Source of the DNA: Amyelois transitella
Lineage: Eukaryota; Arthropoda; Insecta; Lepidoptera; Pyralidae
DNA: 64,000 nucleotides
Reading direction: 5' to 3'
Assembly (NCBI RefSeq): GCF_032362555.1
Contig: NC_083530.1
Coordinates: forward strand, 2,076,001-2,140,000
The notes beneath the pieces are model-generated. The model made no database searches and had not been told where the DNA came from. It saw only the letters and a program-made list of their open reading frames with translations. A program made the position numbers and the translations under genes. Shown here piece by piece: positions 10,301 to 19,100 of the stretch. Every line of letters begins with the position of its first letter. Position 1 is the first letter of the stretch.

Positions 10301-13300
10301 GGATGGCTGGCCTTGATTGGGACGATCCAGTGCCTCCCGCGATCTTAAATAAATGGACACAGTTTCATAATGAACTTGCTTGTCTAGAACAAATAAAAAT
10401 TCCGCGACATGTCGGATTACGTTCTCCGCATGTCATTCTTCTAGGTTTCGCAGACGCAAGTGAAAGGTGCTATGGCGCTAATGTGTATATTCGCGTTAGT
10501 CAAGACTCATACTCACCCGGCTCTGTCCACTTGCTCGCTTCTAAGTCTCGCGTAGCTTCACTATCTAAAATGCCACTCGCACGACTAGAGCTGTGCGCCG
10601 CTCTTCTTCTCGCTAACCTTCTAGACGCCGTTAGACATACTCTTTCCCAGAGATGTCATATCAACGAAATATACTCGTTTTCAGATTCATCTGTGGCGCT
10701 TACGTGGATTCATTCTCCGCCGTATAAATTCCATACATTTGTGGCTAATAGAATTACTGAGATTAACTCAAAACTTCCCGCTAAGCATTGGTTTCATGTA
10801 AAAGGCATTGAAAATCCCGCAGATATTATATCTCGCCCTGTAACGCCTAAAGCTCTAGTCAACAATCAATTTTGGTTTAATGGTCCCAATTGGCTAAGCC
10901 TTAGTTGTTCTGATTGGCCATTGAAACCTTTTACGATTAATCCTAATGGTTGTTTAGGAAATTTAGAGACTAAAACAATAAGTTTAGTCGTTCAAAGTCC
11001 TGAAGATATTCAGACTTCTCATCCAATTGAAATTATGGCTGAAAGAATTTCAAACTGGTTGAAATTACTACGCTCGGTTGTTTATATGTTACGTTTTATA
11101 CAAAAATTAAAATCTCAACAACCTATTTCTGTACAAGATTTAGAATTTTCTGAACTTTATATAATCCGCTTTGTTCAAAATAAGCATTTCTCTAAAGAAA
11201 TTACCGCTTTGCGAAATGGGAAATTATCTGATAGTTCTCTACTCAAGTTAAACCCTTTTATCGACAAGGAAGGCCTTCTAAGAGTCGGTGGGAGATTATC
11301 AAACTCTGAACTCGATTTCGGTCAAAAGCATCCCATTTTATTACCTTCTAAAAATTTAATAACTCAATTGATTATTGATTATTATCACGTTACTAACCTT
11401 CATACAGGACCTTCACTATTACTCGCTCTTATAAGACAAAAGTTTTGGATACTATCCGCTAGAAACTTAATTCGTCAACGCGTACATAAATGCAATATTT
11501 GTTTCAAACTTAAACCGAAATTCACTTACCCTCGCATGGGAGATTTACCTACCTTTCGCATTTCAAAAGTTAAGTGTTTCGTTAACACTGCTGTAGATTA
11601 TTTAGGCCCCTTTTTTATTACACATATTCGACGCCGTGGAATCAAAAGCCACAAGGCATATGTTTGTCTATTTGTGTGTCTCGCCACCAAGGCGTTACAT
11701 TTAGAATTAGTTTCTGATCTCAGTTCAGAATTGTTTGTCGACGCTTTCAAACGCTTTATAAGTAGAAGAGGTCCGGTTTCTATGATCTATAGCGATGGCG
11801 GAACCAACTTTATCGGCGCTAAACGAAAACTTAGTGAAATTTATGATTTATTACAGTCCACAGCTCACCAAAATTATATCAGTAATTATTTATTGACAAA
11901 TAAAATTCAATTTAAACATAGCCCGCCGTACGGTCCTCATTTTAACGGTCTAAGTGAGGCTAATGTTAAGAGTGTTAAAACTCATATACTCAAAACTGTA
12001 GGCTCTCAGATCTTAACTTACGAGGAGTTCACAACTGTCTTAGTTCAAATAGAGGGTTTGCTGAACAGTAGACCCCTTTGTGTGCTAGGTACTGAACCTG
12101 AAGCAACTGCTCTCACTCCAAATCATTTTTTAAATGTTACTCCTATAAAATTTCTTCCCGCTGAAAATTACCTTGAATCGCCTGATAATCGCTTATCACG
12201 TTATCAATTGTTATGTAAACTCACGCATGATTTCTGGCGTCGTTGGAGCCAGGAATATCTCACTTCCCTTCAACAAAGAGAGAAATGGACTAAGTCCTCA
12301 GAAAATATAAAACTGGGTACTGTAGTCATACTCAAAGACAATAATACGCATCCTCATTGTTGGCCCCTGGGAGTCATTACAGATGTTTACCCGGGTAAAG
12401 ACAATATAGTTCGAACCGTCAAGGTTCGCACTTCTTCTGGGAGTTATATACGTCCAGTAATCCGGGTTTGCCCATTGCCTACTCAATAAATGTTATTACC
12501 TAGATTTATATATTTTAGGTTGTAAGTTTTAATTTTTTTGTTATTAGTTACGTATCTACTCAAAACTTGCAATTGTATTTATTCCTAGTTCCTGTATGTT
12601 GTTTCATGTAATATAGAGGAAACCTCTAGGCCGGCAGACTTGTCTTCGCCAATTATTTATTTTTTAACATATTTTTTATAAACGCAACACTACATATACG
12701 CACTCTTTCACGCACGCACTCAATCCTATTCCTGTCCCACTCTCACACATTTCCCAAATTTCGAAAAAGAATTTTAAAAAAAAAGCGCGCCAATTTTCGT
12801 CTCCGCGCGCAACTGCACCGCTCTCTGCATCGATTGTGAATATTCGCAAAATTCATCAAAGACGCTAAAACTTTATTAACTACGCACCCCGGGGTTAATT
12901 TGTGAAGTGCAGTGATTTGTGTTTCCCAAAAACTACCCTTTGGATCGTGGAAGATACCGGCGCTGGACGAGAGCTCGAGTTACGGATCAAAGGTACTCCT
13001 TGTCCATTTCCTTCCGCGAGACCAATAAGTTTATAAGCCTATCCCTTAGTCGCCTTTTACGACATCCACGGCAAAGAGTTGGAGTGTTCCTATTATTTTT
13101 TATATTGGTACCGCAACCACATCTGAAACATTAATTGATAATTTGTTGATTGAAAGCGCGTAGCTCGTTATCGTTACAGAAAGACATTGCATCATTTGGA
13201 AATACATCATCAATAACCTCTCAGACACCTGGCTCTAGGGATTTTATATTCTTTTATTTCTTTTGCTTTTTTTATCAAACCCTAACCGCCATTATATTTT

Positions 13301-15412
13301 CTCCATTCTTTCGATCATCTTTGATCAAACCCCTACATGCTACGGGGTTTGATCAAAGATGATGCACGCGCGACGCCTTGTTTATCGCGCGAAAAACTAT
13401 CACTATCCCGTTTCACGTCATTATAAAAAGCGCCAATATAATTATGACAGCAAAAGTTAAGATTACTTTTTCATGAACAATTTTATTAACAAGAAACTCA
13501 CCTTTCATCATTCGGGTGCACAGCTACAGCCGTATCGCCCAACATAGTTTCGGGCATAGTTGTTGCTACAACTATCTCTTCATCGCTATCCATAACCTTG
13601 TACGCAAAACTGAAAATCAGACCAAACTTCACTGGCTTCTGATAACCTGGCAACATTACATCCGTTGGTCCTTTTATTTGTACGTTCTCAATTTCAATAT
13701 CAGATATTGTTGAATTCAAATTCGTACACCAATTCACTAAAGCTTTCCTGCGATATATCAGACCTTTCTTGAATAGCTCAATGAAAGCTGTGTTTACCGC
13801 GTTTGTATGTCTAGAGTCCATGGTAAAACTTTGTCGTGACCAATCTAAAGAGCAACCTAGACTACGAAGCTGATCACATATGGTGTTGCCATGCTTGTCT
13901 TTCCATTTCAACACTTCTTTTATGAATTTCTCCTGGCCAAGCAAATGGCGGGTCGTTTTTTGAGTGCTTTGTAGATATCTCTCTACAACTCCCTGTAAAT
14001 AAAATTATTTGTTTTATAAAAAAACTGTACATAAAATTATGTCTCTTTTCCGGACCTCTGAAAATTTTCTCCTCTTTTCTCCTTCTATCTTCTGTAGGAA
14101 TAAATAACTTAATAACTATACTTCCTACAGACCGATAGGCAGAAATAATTTTCACTTGCCACAATTCCTGCATACTTCTTTCACTTCATTCACATTCACA
14201 ACTCTCTTCATGCAGGCTCGACAGTTTCATGTACTCTTGATCTGACCTTTTGATAAAAACCATTGATTTTATTATTGGCCTTATCAATTATTGTTTAGAC
14301 TGAAGTATTGCCAATGATATGAAAACCTATGATAAAGTATTGTAGGAATTCTAAAAATTGAGTGGATAGACTAGACTAATTAATAAAAGACTGAAAAAGC
14401 TATATGGATATGTGAAACAAAATTGTCTTCTTGCCAAATTCCAACGTATTCCGTTCACTTTGCCACAATTTTTAACGTTTTGGCCCGCCATTAGCATAGT
14501 AGCTTGAAGGTTAATCATTCAAATTTTTAAAAGTTCCTTACTCAACCTTACCTGTGTAGCAATCCCAGCATGGTCCGTACCAGGCAGCCACAGGACATTG
14601 TGTCCTAGTGACCGTTTCCTCCTCGCTATCACGTCTTGTACTGTACAAGCTAGGGCATGGCCTAAAAGTTAATGAATTTTCTCAGTCATATAGTCACAAA
14701 ATTTAAAAACAGGGTTGAAATTTGATATTTTAGGTCATAGGGACTGACTTGAGGACATACACCTGCAGTCTACCATATATTATGTTGTGAGAAAAGAGTT
14801 TGGAGCCTTTTAATAAGTTCAGAACCTGGTGCAAGCAATGAATATGCTTTATTAAAATGGAAGTCCTGTGATGTTTGAAAATTCAGTAGAGTTATTTTTT
14901 TAAAATAAATTTAAGACACTTTGCTTCATGGAGAAGCTCAATGTTAATGTTAAACTGTCGAATCGTATTTATTATATAGTCCTGATGAGGCTACAATACA
15001 GAGTTAAATAAAAAAGAAATAAGTGTCCGACGGTCTTCCTCAGTGGCTTCCTTCACCGCAAATCTGTCCCTTTTCATGAATCCGCTGTCATAAGACCAGA
15101 TAAATCCAAGAAGTTATTGATCAAGCACAAAAAATCAAAATTTCAATGGATATTGAAAAACTAACCCAAATGTAATTTTCCAGTAACATTGGGTGGAGGT
15201 AAAACCATGCTGAAAATCGGCTTTTTACTCCCATTTTGAGCTTCAAACAATCCATTATGCTCCCATTTATGATATTTATCTTTTTCGACAAAACCGGGCT
15301 GGTAGGCAGGTGCAGACAAATTTTCCCTAAAAATTACTTGAGTGCTACTCGACATTAATCTTTGGTGAATTTTTAATGTTTTGCTTATGTAATTTTGATA
15401 AATGGTTACCAT
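4358..15412 (-). CDS. VARS2: Valine--tRNA ligase, probably mitochondrial
   Basis: Class I aminoacyl-tRNA synthetase that charges tRNA-Val. Four exons join in phase: 15412-15166, 14661-14552, 13992-13502 and 6485-4358, giving about 991 residues. The HIGH signature [13 protein letters not shown] spans the exon 1/2 junction (HLGH at residues 81-84). The editing (CP1) domain has [25 protein letters not shown] lies at about 582-586, followed by the anticodon-binding region and a C-terminal coiled coil (about the last 70 residues, [19 protein letters not shown]). The start chosen gives a basic presequence beginning [19 protein letters not shown]; a second methionine follows directly. Length and lack of an N-terminal GST-like domain favour the mitochondrial enzyme. 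Intron 3 is about 7 kb because of a BEL/Pao insertion. The gene is divergent from seipin. A dual-targeted enzyme remains possible. Confidence 0.93.
6505..6651 (-). mobile_element. SINE-like element, left half, split by BEL insertion
   Basis: It reads TATAATCACG, CCCTTGCGGGGTAGATAGAG, AGCAGTCTTGAAAGACTG, then GGTTGCTAGC and stops at ATAAG. The right half resumes at 13025 with ATAAGTTTATAAGCCTATCC. ATAAG is the 5-bp target-site duplication of the BEL element, so the SINE was present first. Confidence 0.9.
6652..7035 (+). repeat. 5' LTR of BEL/Pao element
   Basis: 384 bp, TG...CA bounded, with TTTATAAACGCAACAC near the start and CAATTTTCGTCTCCGCGCGC in the middle. Nearly identical to 12641-13024. 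Confidence 0.93.
7456..9543 (+). CDS. BEL/Pao gag and aspartic protease frame
   Basis: 695 codons opening [16 protein letters not shown]. Residues about 120-280 fit the DUF1759 gag-like domain of Pao elements ([20 protein letters not shown], a conserved opening). Cysteine/histidine zinc knuckles follow at about 340-410 ([20 protein letters not shown]). The aspartic protease-like DUF1758 region has [11 protein letters not shown] at about 505. The frame ends after HMSPDDQA at TGA, with TAG two codons later. Intact relatives usually continue into reverse transcriptase as one polyprotein, so this stop looks like damage. Confidence 0.88.
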   Translation: MSKQKSECAYSPEIVRLTAKKEHLFAIIQDAYTLSKDISDETNKEQFLIMIQSLEKTRTDFMQTLDDLAIAQISFDPKSKPDYSSMKSFDQLYCHIKACENKYNCKISRCDQKFELLNKKLPPLNLISFDGTPTKWSLFYENFKSLIHENPRLTDAEKVQYLVGKLTGKALTVCCGIPPTSDNYLIIWNALLEKYQDIRVQASFYIDQMINFKTGQSLDTFLEQFCSAESALRRLKIDNLSDYILTHIALNKLDKETVRLFEQMHSCVEIPTFSQITQFVNHQNKIQTLRSSAYTMNKTLPSNANKNTNKNKATHNYFANTDQINTKTDIRNSNSKNSLSYNCLICNSQPSHALYKCQHFLNQTPVSRNNLVTKYNFCINCLGFHNIAVCRSQRNCNICQQRHHSLLHMHDTQSAITPSSHKAKSVSYPSHSHAPYSAPVADTLTQSNSMQQVHADSNTRANLNNVALSVVTSSRCNELGNTVVLPTASVYVFNKNKRHNLRLFLDCGSMSHFITKSCCDRLNLKITPASSSIKGIGQTESVSYGVTTLKFHSRFDPMCSYDIVARVIDSITDHLPNYELDISKLTHFSDLPMADYNYHTPGEVDCLIGNELFPFLLGSDKVTSPHSSVVALETTLGYVAMGKAAVTRIKPCRNANNKTFFCFTEQTSTLESITQRFWELDNVPHKIHMSPDDQA
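9550..12489 (+). CDS. BEL/Pao reverse transcriptase, RNase H and integrase, 5'-truncated
   Basis: Open from 9550; the first methionine is at 9676. The reading starts inside the reverse transcriptase at [19 protein letters not shown], with the catalytic YMDD box near 9927 and RNase H-like [10 protein letters not shown] near 10680. The integrase has an HHCC zinc-binding region (HTGP to [10 protein letters not shown]), then [16 protein letters not shown] and a conserved E in [13 protein letters not shown]-terminal DUF5641-like domain follows. The segment between protease and RT normally found in the family (fingers subdomain included) is missing, so the element probably cannot make an active RT. 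Confidence 0.88.
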   Translation, partial: ASKTRIVIDASSKTTSGKSLNDLLYTGPNLQTSIFDLLLNLRMFSVALSADIEKMYFQLKLTPTHHVFQRILYRFDSRSDIDTFEFNRVSFGISSSPYLAMRVIRQLAADSRDQFPLAATEAETHMYMDDFITSMDGVDVALKAKSELIQMFASGGFNLTKWISNSPDLLDKSSAMQSEDVIQFDTNASTPHKIVGMQWLPTTDHFQFSTNADMQECTKRFILSITARLFDPLGLLGPVVTYMKLLVQECWMAGLDWDDPVPPAILNKWTQFHNELACLEQIKIPRHVGLRSPHVILLGFADASERCYGANVYIRVSQDSYSPGSVHLLASKSRVASLSKMPLARLELCAALLLANLLDAVRHTLSQRCHINEIYSFSDSSVALTWIHSPPYKFHTFVANRITEINSKLPAKHWFHVKGIENPADIISRPVTPKALVNNQFWFNGPNWLSLSCSDWPLKPFTINPNGCLGNLETKTISLVVQSPEDIQTSHPIEIMAERISNWLKLLRSVVYMLRFIQKLKSQQPISVQDLEFSELYIIRFVQNKHFSKEITALRNGKLSDSSLLKLNPFIDKEGLLRVGGRLSNSELDFGQKHPILLPSKNLITQLIIDYYHVTNLHTGPSLLLALIRQKFWILSARNLIRQRVHKCNICFKLKPKFTYPRMGDLPTFRISKVKCFVNTAVDYLGPFFITHIRRRGIKSHKAYVCLFVCLATKALHLELVSDLSSELFVDAFKRFISRRGPVSMIYSDGGTNFIGAKRKLSEIYDLLQSTAHQNYISNYLLTNKIQFKHSPPYGPHFNGLSEANVKSVKTHILKTVGSQILTYEEFTTVLVQIEGLLNSRPLCVLGTEPEATALTPNHFLNVTPIKFLPAENYLESPDNRLSRYQLLCKLTHDFWRRWSQEYLTSLQQREKWTKSSENIKLGTVVILKDNNTHPHCWPLGVITDVYPGKDNIVRTVKVRTSSGSYIRPVIRVCPLPTQ
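12641..13024 (+). repeat. 3' LTR of BEL/Pao element
   Basis: 384 bp, nearly identical to 6652-7035. The tract just upstream (GGCCGGCAGACT) is not a classical polypurine tract. Confidence 0.93.
13025..13110 (-). mobile_element. SINE-like element, right half
   Basis: It continues the SINE broken at 6651: ATAAGTTTATAAGCCTATCC, CTTAGTCGCCTTTTACGACA, then a decayed GGTACCGCAACCAC end. Confidence 0.85.
13314..13363. repeat. Perfect 20-bp inverted repeat
   Basis: ATCATCTTTGATCAAACCCC is followed by a 10-base loop (TACATGCTAC) and its exact complement. It lies in intron 3 of the synthetase, between the BEL/SINE cluster and exon 3. Confidence 0.85.
14160..14260 (-). mobile_element. LINE 3'-tail fragment
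   Basis: The reverse complement resembles the C-terminal frame recurring in the window (QVKSTRN..CMKRVMN, then a segment before SAYPSGKEA). Here only the CTTCATTCACATTCA and CTCTCTTCATGCAGGCTCG part remains. Confidence 0.5.
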
Positions 15413-16136
15413 TTTTATAATTTGAAATACCAAAATTATCTGAAAATCGGTAAAAATATGAAACTTACAAACTTTTGTTTTGATTTTTTGGTTATAATTT
15501 AATGTCAGTGTCAAATTATCAAAGTCCGTTTCATTTAAGTTTTTGGAACGAACCAAGGAATTTCCATGGAATGTTTAACTGGCTGGAAGTATGTACGTAT
15601 ATTTTATTTTAAAATCAAAGGTTAGAAAACATACCTGCCATACATATTATTTTTCTTTTCTATTGTTAATACAATTAAAACTTCTTTAATGTACAAATAA
15701 AATAAAATGTACGAAACGAATATTATGTATGTCAAATTGCAAATGTGAAACAGAAAGTAAACGTCAAAGCAAGTACAAAAGTCAAAGTAAGTTTGTTTAC
15801 GATTTTGATTTTGATAAAATTTATTTGTAACAAATTGCATAGGTACCATTGTTCGTATTCGAATTGAATATTTTTATCAGTGCTTGCGAATGACTGCAAT
15901 TAAAGATAATTTACTAGAACAGTGCTCTAATCAGTAACGCGTGTGGAGATTCCGGAAATCCTTGATATCTAACCCTTGGCTACCTTATCAGTGAAGGACA
16001 ATCAATTAACATGTATTATCTACCCCCGTACAAATTATAGGTCCGGTTTCATGACGCCGATATTGATAAGTGATATTCAAATTAGAATTTAGAACGTAAA
16101 TGGAGTGAACGTTTTTTTTTTTAATTTTCCAAGGAA
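15413..16136. promoter_or_regulatory. Divergent promoter between VARS2 and seipin
   Basis: 724 bp separates the two start codons, which read away from each other. It must hold both transcription starts. No TATA box could be fixed at a convincing place. Confidence 0.6.
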
Positions 16137-19100
16137 ATGTCTGTGTTAGTAGTTTTAAACTATGTGAACCCGTTTAGAATAGCTAGGGAGTATGTACGCG
16201 TGCCTGTAGAAGCTTTTATAACCCGCCAGTATTTGGGTTATAAGAAAAAGACTGAAGATGGAATATCAAGTGCTAAAGAGCTCTTGTATAGAGCAGGGAT
16301 AGTAACGCTATTCCTTACAGCTATTTTGTGGGTATCTATATTCATGTATGTAATTTTTTACTACACATATATGCCCAATGTGACCCATGTACGGCCGGTT
16401 CATTTACAATTCAAGTAAGTATATTTCTGTATACAAACAATTTTCTCATGTTAATTGCTTGATGCCATTAATGCCATATTAATCAATTTGAATTTCTACA
16501 TTATAAATGCGACTTGTGTTAGGTTGATTACATAACAAGTTTCCATTTATATGTCTATCACGCAGTGATAAAATCAAATTAAATTTATGAGCACTACACT
16601 TGCCATTTATTATTTGTCTACTCAGGATCATTTGAAGGCTCTTGTAATTAATTTATTTACTTTAGTCGTAAGTCAACACTTAGTTATCATTAAGATGTGG
16701 TTCTCAGAATTACTTACTTTACAGGTATTTTTATTAGTTAAGGAAATTCTCACAGCATATATGAACAGTGTAGCAGAAATAAATTTACTTTCCCATATTA
16801 AGACTATTTAATTAGCTGATTAACTGATTGGATTTGAGTATGAGAGAGTAAGAAATGTTTTTAATAAATAATAATTTGCCCTGTATTTAAACAGAGCAGT
16901 TAGCAAATTATAGATTCATTATAGTTTCAACTATTACTTATCAAATTTAAATTAGATATATTCTGGAGAGGAATAACTCGTAAAATGCTGACAGCTTTTA
17001 ATTACGAAAAAAAATACTGAATCAAAAAATAACTTGCCCAAATATTTTTTAGATCGTGTGATGAGAATGTTGGTATATGCTCCTTCCCGTCAGCTCACGT
17101 ACAGCTGACAAAACGGAGCTCCATGCTGATGTCCACACAGCCGTACCGAATCAAACTTATGCTGGACATGCCTGAGTCACAAATTAATAAAGATTTAGGT
17201 AAGGATATACCGACTGATGCCTGTATAACTTTAGATTTAAAAACATGTGTAAAAGAGGCTACAGTCATAAAAAGACGAAACGCCATATTCAGCATTTCGG
17301 CTTAATTATAAAATTGGCATTCATCTAGTAACATATTTATAATATTAAAATGTAAATTTAATAAAAGAATATATATTTTTTTTTGGAATAATATTACAAT
17401 GTTTTTTTTTTCAGGTATGTTCATGGTGTGCGCTCAAATGCGCGCGAAAGGAGGCGTGCTCGTTTCTTCGTCTTGTCGCTCCGCCATGTTGAGATATAGG
17501 TAAGTTTGGCTCTAACTCGAGGGTTTAAGGTCACTATGGAACTTTCAAATGGGTTTTTCTTACGTATTATATAGCGGATAGGCTAATCCATAAGGTCATG
17601 TAAAATAAGTTTAAAAACACAAAATTGTTGATGTTTTAATAATTTTTGGTTAATTTTTTCACGAACTTTATACAAAATTTGTTCTTTACATATGTAACAC
17701 ACTTACATTTATATTAATTTTCTTGTCTTTTCGATACTATGTATTAGAAAACAAAGGAAACTATTGGTTTATGCATCATAGTATAAGATAATAAAAACTA
17801 ATAAACAACAATGAAACTGTTCCCTAATAAAGATAAATAAATTTGGGATTCCTCTTGTAGGTGATGAGCTAGCAACCTTTCACCATTTGAATAGAATAGA
17901 TTTACTTCCAAAATTGGATACAAGGTATCACTTATTGACGTCACATCACTTTAATCTAATTATAACTACTACCGCTTCCAAAGCGCATGTGTAGAAGAAG
18001 CGGCGGAACAAACTACACTGTTACATTTTCACCGGGCGGCAATTTACAAATATAGATCTTTTTAAATCTAAATCGTGGACGAATGCACATTTTCTACATT
18101 AAAAAATATTAATGAATGTAAAACTAATGATTTCAATAAAATTCAAAATTTTTATTCATTACTATAGGATACTATATATCGCTTAATAATTGTCAAAACG
18201 TATGGTTTAACAACATTGGTTGACGTCAAATAAATTACTTATAATACGAATATTTCGTCAATCTCAATCGAATCTCAATTCCATCATAAAGCCGTAAAGT
18301 TGAAAGTCGTATTTTCATCAAATAGGTATATATATTTATCGTCAGATCGAAGCTCCACGAGACACTGCGCACAATATTGATGTCACCGCTGTTCCTCTCA
18401 GCGTTGGACGAGGAAAAACAGCAGTTGCAGGTCGAGCTGTTTAGCGACTTCGAAGATGACCAGGTGAGGCAATTAAAAAAAATGTATAAATTTTTTTTAA
18501 TTGCCTTTAGAATTATAGAGACTTAATCCAAAATTTTGACTTTCAGTCATAGAATGACTTAAGACGACCATACCTACCAACTTTTATTAAAACAAATGCC
18601 TATTTTCGCGTGAGAGGAGCTACGCGTATATTTCGGTCTCTTTCATGCCCTCCCATCACCCAATGTGCGTTCGGTTTGAGATCGGTTTCGGTTTTCGCTG
18701 TTTTCCTAAAACTACTTTTTTTTGGATAAGGTCTATAATTCTAAAGGTGCGAAATCTCCCCGAGAAATTGTACTTACGTGCCAAAAAGATGACATATTAA
18801 ACAACACACACATTGCGCACGCTTTACGCGGGGCCAACGGAATCGAAAGTCACAAGATGGAATTGATATTCAAATAGTGACAGGATTTATAAGTCTTAAT
18901 CGCCTTTTACGACATCCATGGGTAAGAGTTGGTCCTATTCTTTTTTATATTAGTGCCGGGAACCTACGTGGCCTATCAGTCTTTTTCAAGACTGTTGGCT
19001 CTGTCTGCCCCGCAAGGGATATAGACGTGACTATATGTATGTGTATGTAATGTATGTGATTAAAACGAAACAAATATGTAATTATAATAGTTGAAATCTT

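Larger units (their letters stand above)
6652..13024 (+). mobile_element. BEL/Pao LTR retrotransposon, 6.4 kb, internally deleted
   Basis: Two direct LTRs of 384 bp (6652-7035 and 12641-13024) begin TGTCTTCGCC and end GCGAGACCA. One difference between them was noticed by eye (AAAATAAAG against AAAAAAAAG near 6782 and 12780), which implies a recent insertion. The flanks carry a 5-bp duplication, ATAAG (6647-6651 and 13025-13029). Inside are a gag-protease frame and an RT-RNaseH-integrase frame of the Pao type. The two lie in the same frame but are separated by two stops and an apparent loss of the segment leading into the reverse transcriptase. The element sits antisense in intron 3 of the valyl-tRNA synthetase gene, inside an older SINE. 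No env-like frame is present. Confidence 0.93.
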
